Positions 42,524 through 43,320 of a stretch of 43,320 nt of DNA are shown piece after piece. This stretch comes from Hyphomicrobiales bacterium (lineage in GTDB: Bacteria; Pseudomonadota; Alphaproteobacteria; Rhizobiales; Beijerinckiaceae). The stretch lies in the NCBI GenBank assembly GCA_027488155.1, contig JAIYCE010000083.1, positions 1 to 43,320 on the forward strand, in the 5' to 3' direction. Each line of letters opens with the position of its first letter. Positions within the stretch are counted from its first letter, which is position 1. The notes under the pieces were generated by a model. That model was given only the letters and a program-made list of their open reading frames with translations. It searched no databases and was not told the origin of the DNA. A program made the translations under genes and the position numbers.

Positions 42524-42853
42524 TCATTCAACATTTTGAGCTGGCCGCATCACGCGGCGCGCTGCGAAGCCAGCCAAAGCCCATGCAATGCCGGCAAAAA
42601 TCCGGAACAGAACATGAGGCCCCCAAAACCGATAACCGCCATCGAACCAACCAAAGCCGATCAGCGATGCGAAAAATCCAAGAACCGTCCCCGCCAAACC
42701 CGCTGCCAATCCTGCCAAAATAATTTTGGCAGGCTGGCTCGCATTCCATCCCATCCACAGGCCAATGATGATGACAACGGGATCGATGAAGGCAAAGAGC
42801 AACACGCCGCGAAACGGCGCGAGATCATGGGCGAGGCGGGCCAACGTTTCCAC
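42524..42853 (-). CDS. small membrane protein between gatA and gatB
   Basis: A GTG at 42853 directly abuts the gatA stop codon, giving 109 residues ending 10 bp before the gatB start. Three hydrophobic segments are visible: about 15-35 ([21 protein letters not shown]), 43-68 ([24 protein letters not shown]) and 80-97. The tail is basic. No family with a known function is recognised, and glycyl/alanine-rich helices suggest a simple inner-membrane protein. Tight packing on both sides makes cotranscription with the amidotransferase genes almost certain. Translational coupling from gatA is likely. Any link with tRNA amidation is unproven. Confidence 0.78.
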   Translation of the reverse strand: METLARLAHDLAPFRGVLLFAFIDPVVIIIGLWMGWNASQPAKIILAGLAAGLAGTVLGFFASLIGFGWFDGGYRFWGPHVLFRIFAGIAWALAGFAARRVMRPAQNVE

Positions 42854-43320
42854 TTAAGCCCACCAGCGCTGCGGCAAGGCGATGCGGCCTGCGGCCTGCT
42901 CGATCACTTCGCCGAGCGAGAACAAAGTCTCTTCGTCGAAGGGACGGCCGATCAATTGCAGACCGAGCGGCAGACCTTCAGCGGACAAGCCGCCCGGAAC
43001 CGCGATGCCCGGAAGCCCAGCCATATTCACAGTCACGGTGAACACATCGTTCAAATACATTTCCACCGGATCGGCGCCGCTCTTTTCGCCAATGCCAAAC
43101 GCCGCCGAAGGCGTTGCGGGCGTCAGAATCGCGTTGACGCCCTGCGCATAGACCTTTTCGAAATCTTGCCGAATGAGCGTCCGAATTTTTTGCGCACGAA
43201 CATAATAGGCGTCGTAATAACCGGCGGAGAGAACGTAAGTGCCAATCATGATGCGCCGGCGCACTTCCTTGCCGAAGCCTTCTGCGCGCGTATTCTCATA
43301 CATCGAGACGATGTCCTTAC
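42854..43320 (-). CDS. gatA: Asp-tRNA(Asn)/Glu-tRNA(Gln) amidotransferase subunit A, C-terminal part
   Basis: The frame is open to the window edge, so the 5' two-thirds of the gene lies outside; the ATG at 43303 is internal (KDIVS precedes it). The visible 155 residues match the GatA C terminus: [40 protein letters not shown] (partly quoted), [16 protein letters not shown] and [18 protein letters not shown]. The Ser-cis-Ser-Lys amidase triad is in the missing part. GatA liberates ammonia from glutamine for transamidation by GatB. It is the first visible gene of the unit gatA, small membrane protein, gatB. Confidence 0.95.
   Translation of the reverse strand, partial: KDIVSMYENTRAEGFGKEVRRRIMIGTYVLSAGYYDAYYVRAQKIRTLIRQDFEKVYAQGVNAILTPATPSAAFGIGEKSGADPVEMYLNDVFTVTVNMAGLPGIAVPGGLSAEGLPLGLQLIGRPFDEETLFSLGEVIEQAAGRIALPQRWWA

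Noticed and set aside
1-43320. CRISPR array, rRNA, complete prophage or insertion sequence
   Set aside because: No regularly spaced repeats, rRNA sequence, phage structural genes or intact transposase were seen.

Overview
The window looks like a chromosomal segment of an alphaproteobacterium, most probably order Hyphomicrobiales (Rhizobiales). The reasons are an Omp2-type porin, an exact CtrA-type box, a PlcP-like phospholipase beside an Agt-like glycosyltransferase, gatA/gatB in alphaproteobacterial style, and a moderately high GC content by eye. The genus cannot be named from the sequence alone.

Layout. Bases 1-7355 hold an amino-acid/peptide catabolic block: the end of an M28 peptidase (+), facing a minus-strand run of threonine-synthase-like enzyme, HyuB, HyuA and M20 peptidase. 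A decapitated tyrosine recombinase (7425-7964) marks an old integration boundary. Bases 8026-11019 hold the Omp2 porin and, divergently, an idonate-dehydrogenase-like enzyme. Bases 11023-14108 encode the inner-membrane half of a type I secretion system. Its likely substrate, an RTX protein, lies at 16166-18750, but it is broken by a frameshift and apparently by loss of its ATG. Between them are a glutathione transferase, tRNA-Ser(GCU) with a good promoter, and an XRE regulator. Bases 19505-23285 are a NitT/TauT-type ABC importer operon with an extra 106-residue anchored protein. Bases 23763-25923 hold a lysine-rich protein and the convergent, 3'-overlapping agt-like/plcP-like pair.

Bases 26051-30269 are the strangest stretch: a T5orf172-type protein, a class II aldolase whose last 80 bp recur 824 bp downstream, two diverged paralogous small proteins, an orphan small protein, a porin fragment and a divergent full-length porin. 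Bases 30356-37121 form a plus-strand uptake and catabolism cluster: AEC exporter, TRAP transporter PQM, enolase-superfamily enzyme, RidA and a D-serine-dehydratase-like PLP enzyme. The last part is housekeeping: GNAT and GST, DedA, Kup potassium transporter, gatB, a small membrane protein and the end of gatA.

Functional reading. Two blocks appear to feed carbon and nitrogen from modified amino acids into central metabolism: Hyu, peptidases and PLP enzyme on one side, TRAP, enolase-superfamily enzyme, RidA and DSD1 on the other. PlcP/Agt would exchange phospholipid for glycolipid under phosphate limitation. No CRISPR array, intact prophage or intact insertion sequence was seen. I found no clear new defence or mobile system. 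The best candidates for novelty are the 27.2-28.9 kb mosaic patch with its paralogous small proteins and a possible small RNA near 19.1 kb.
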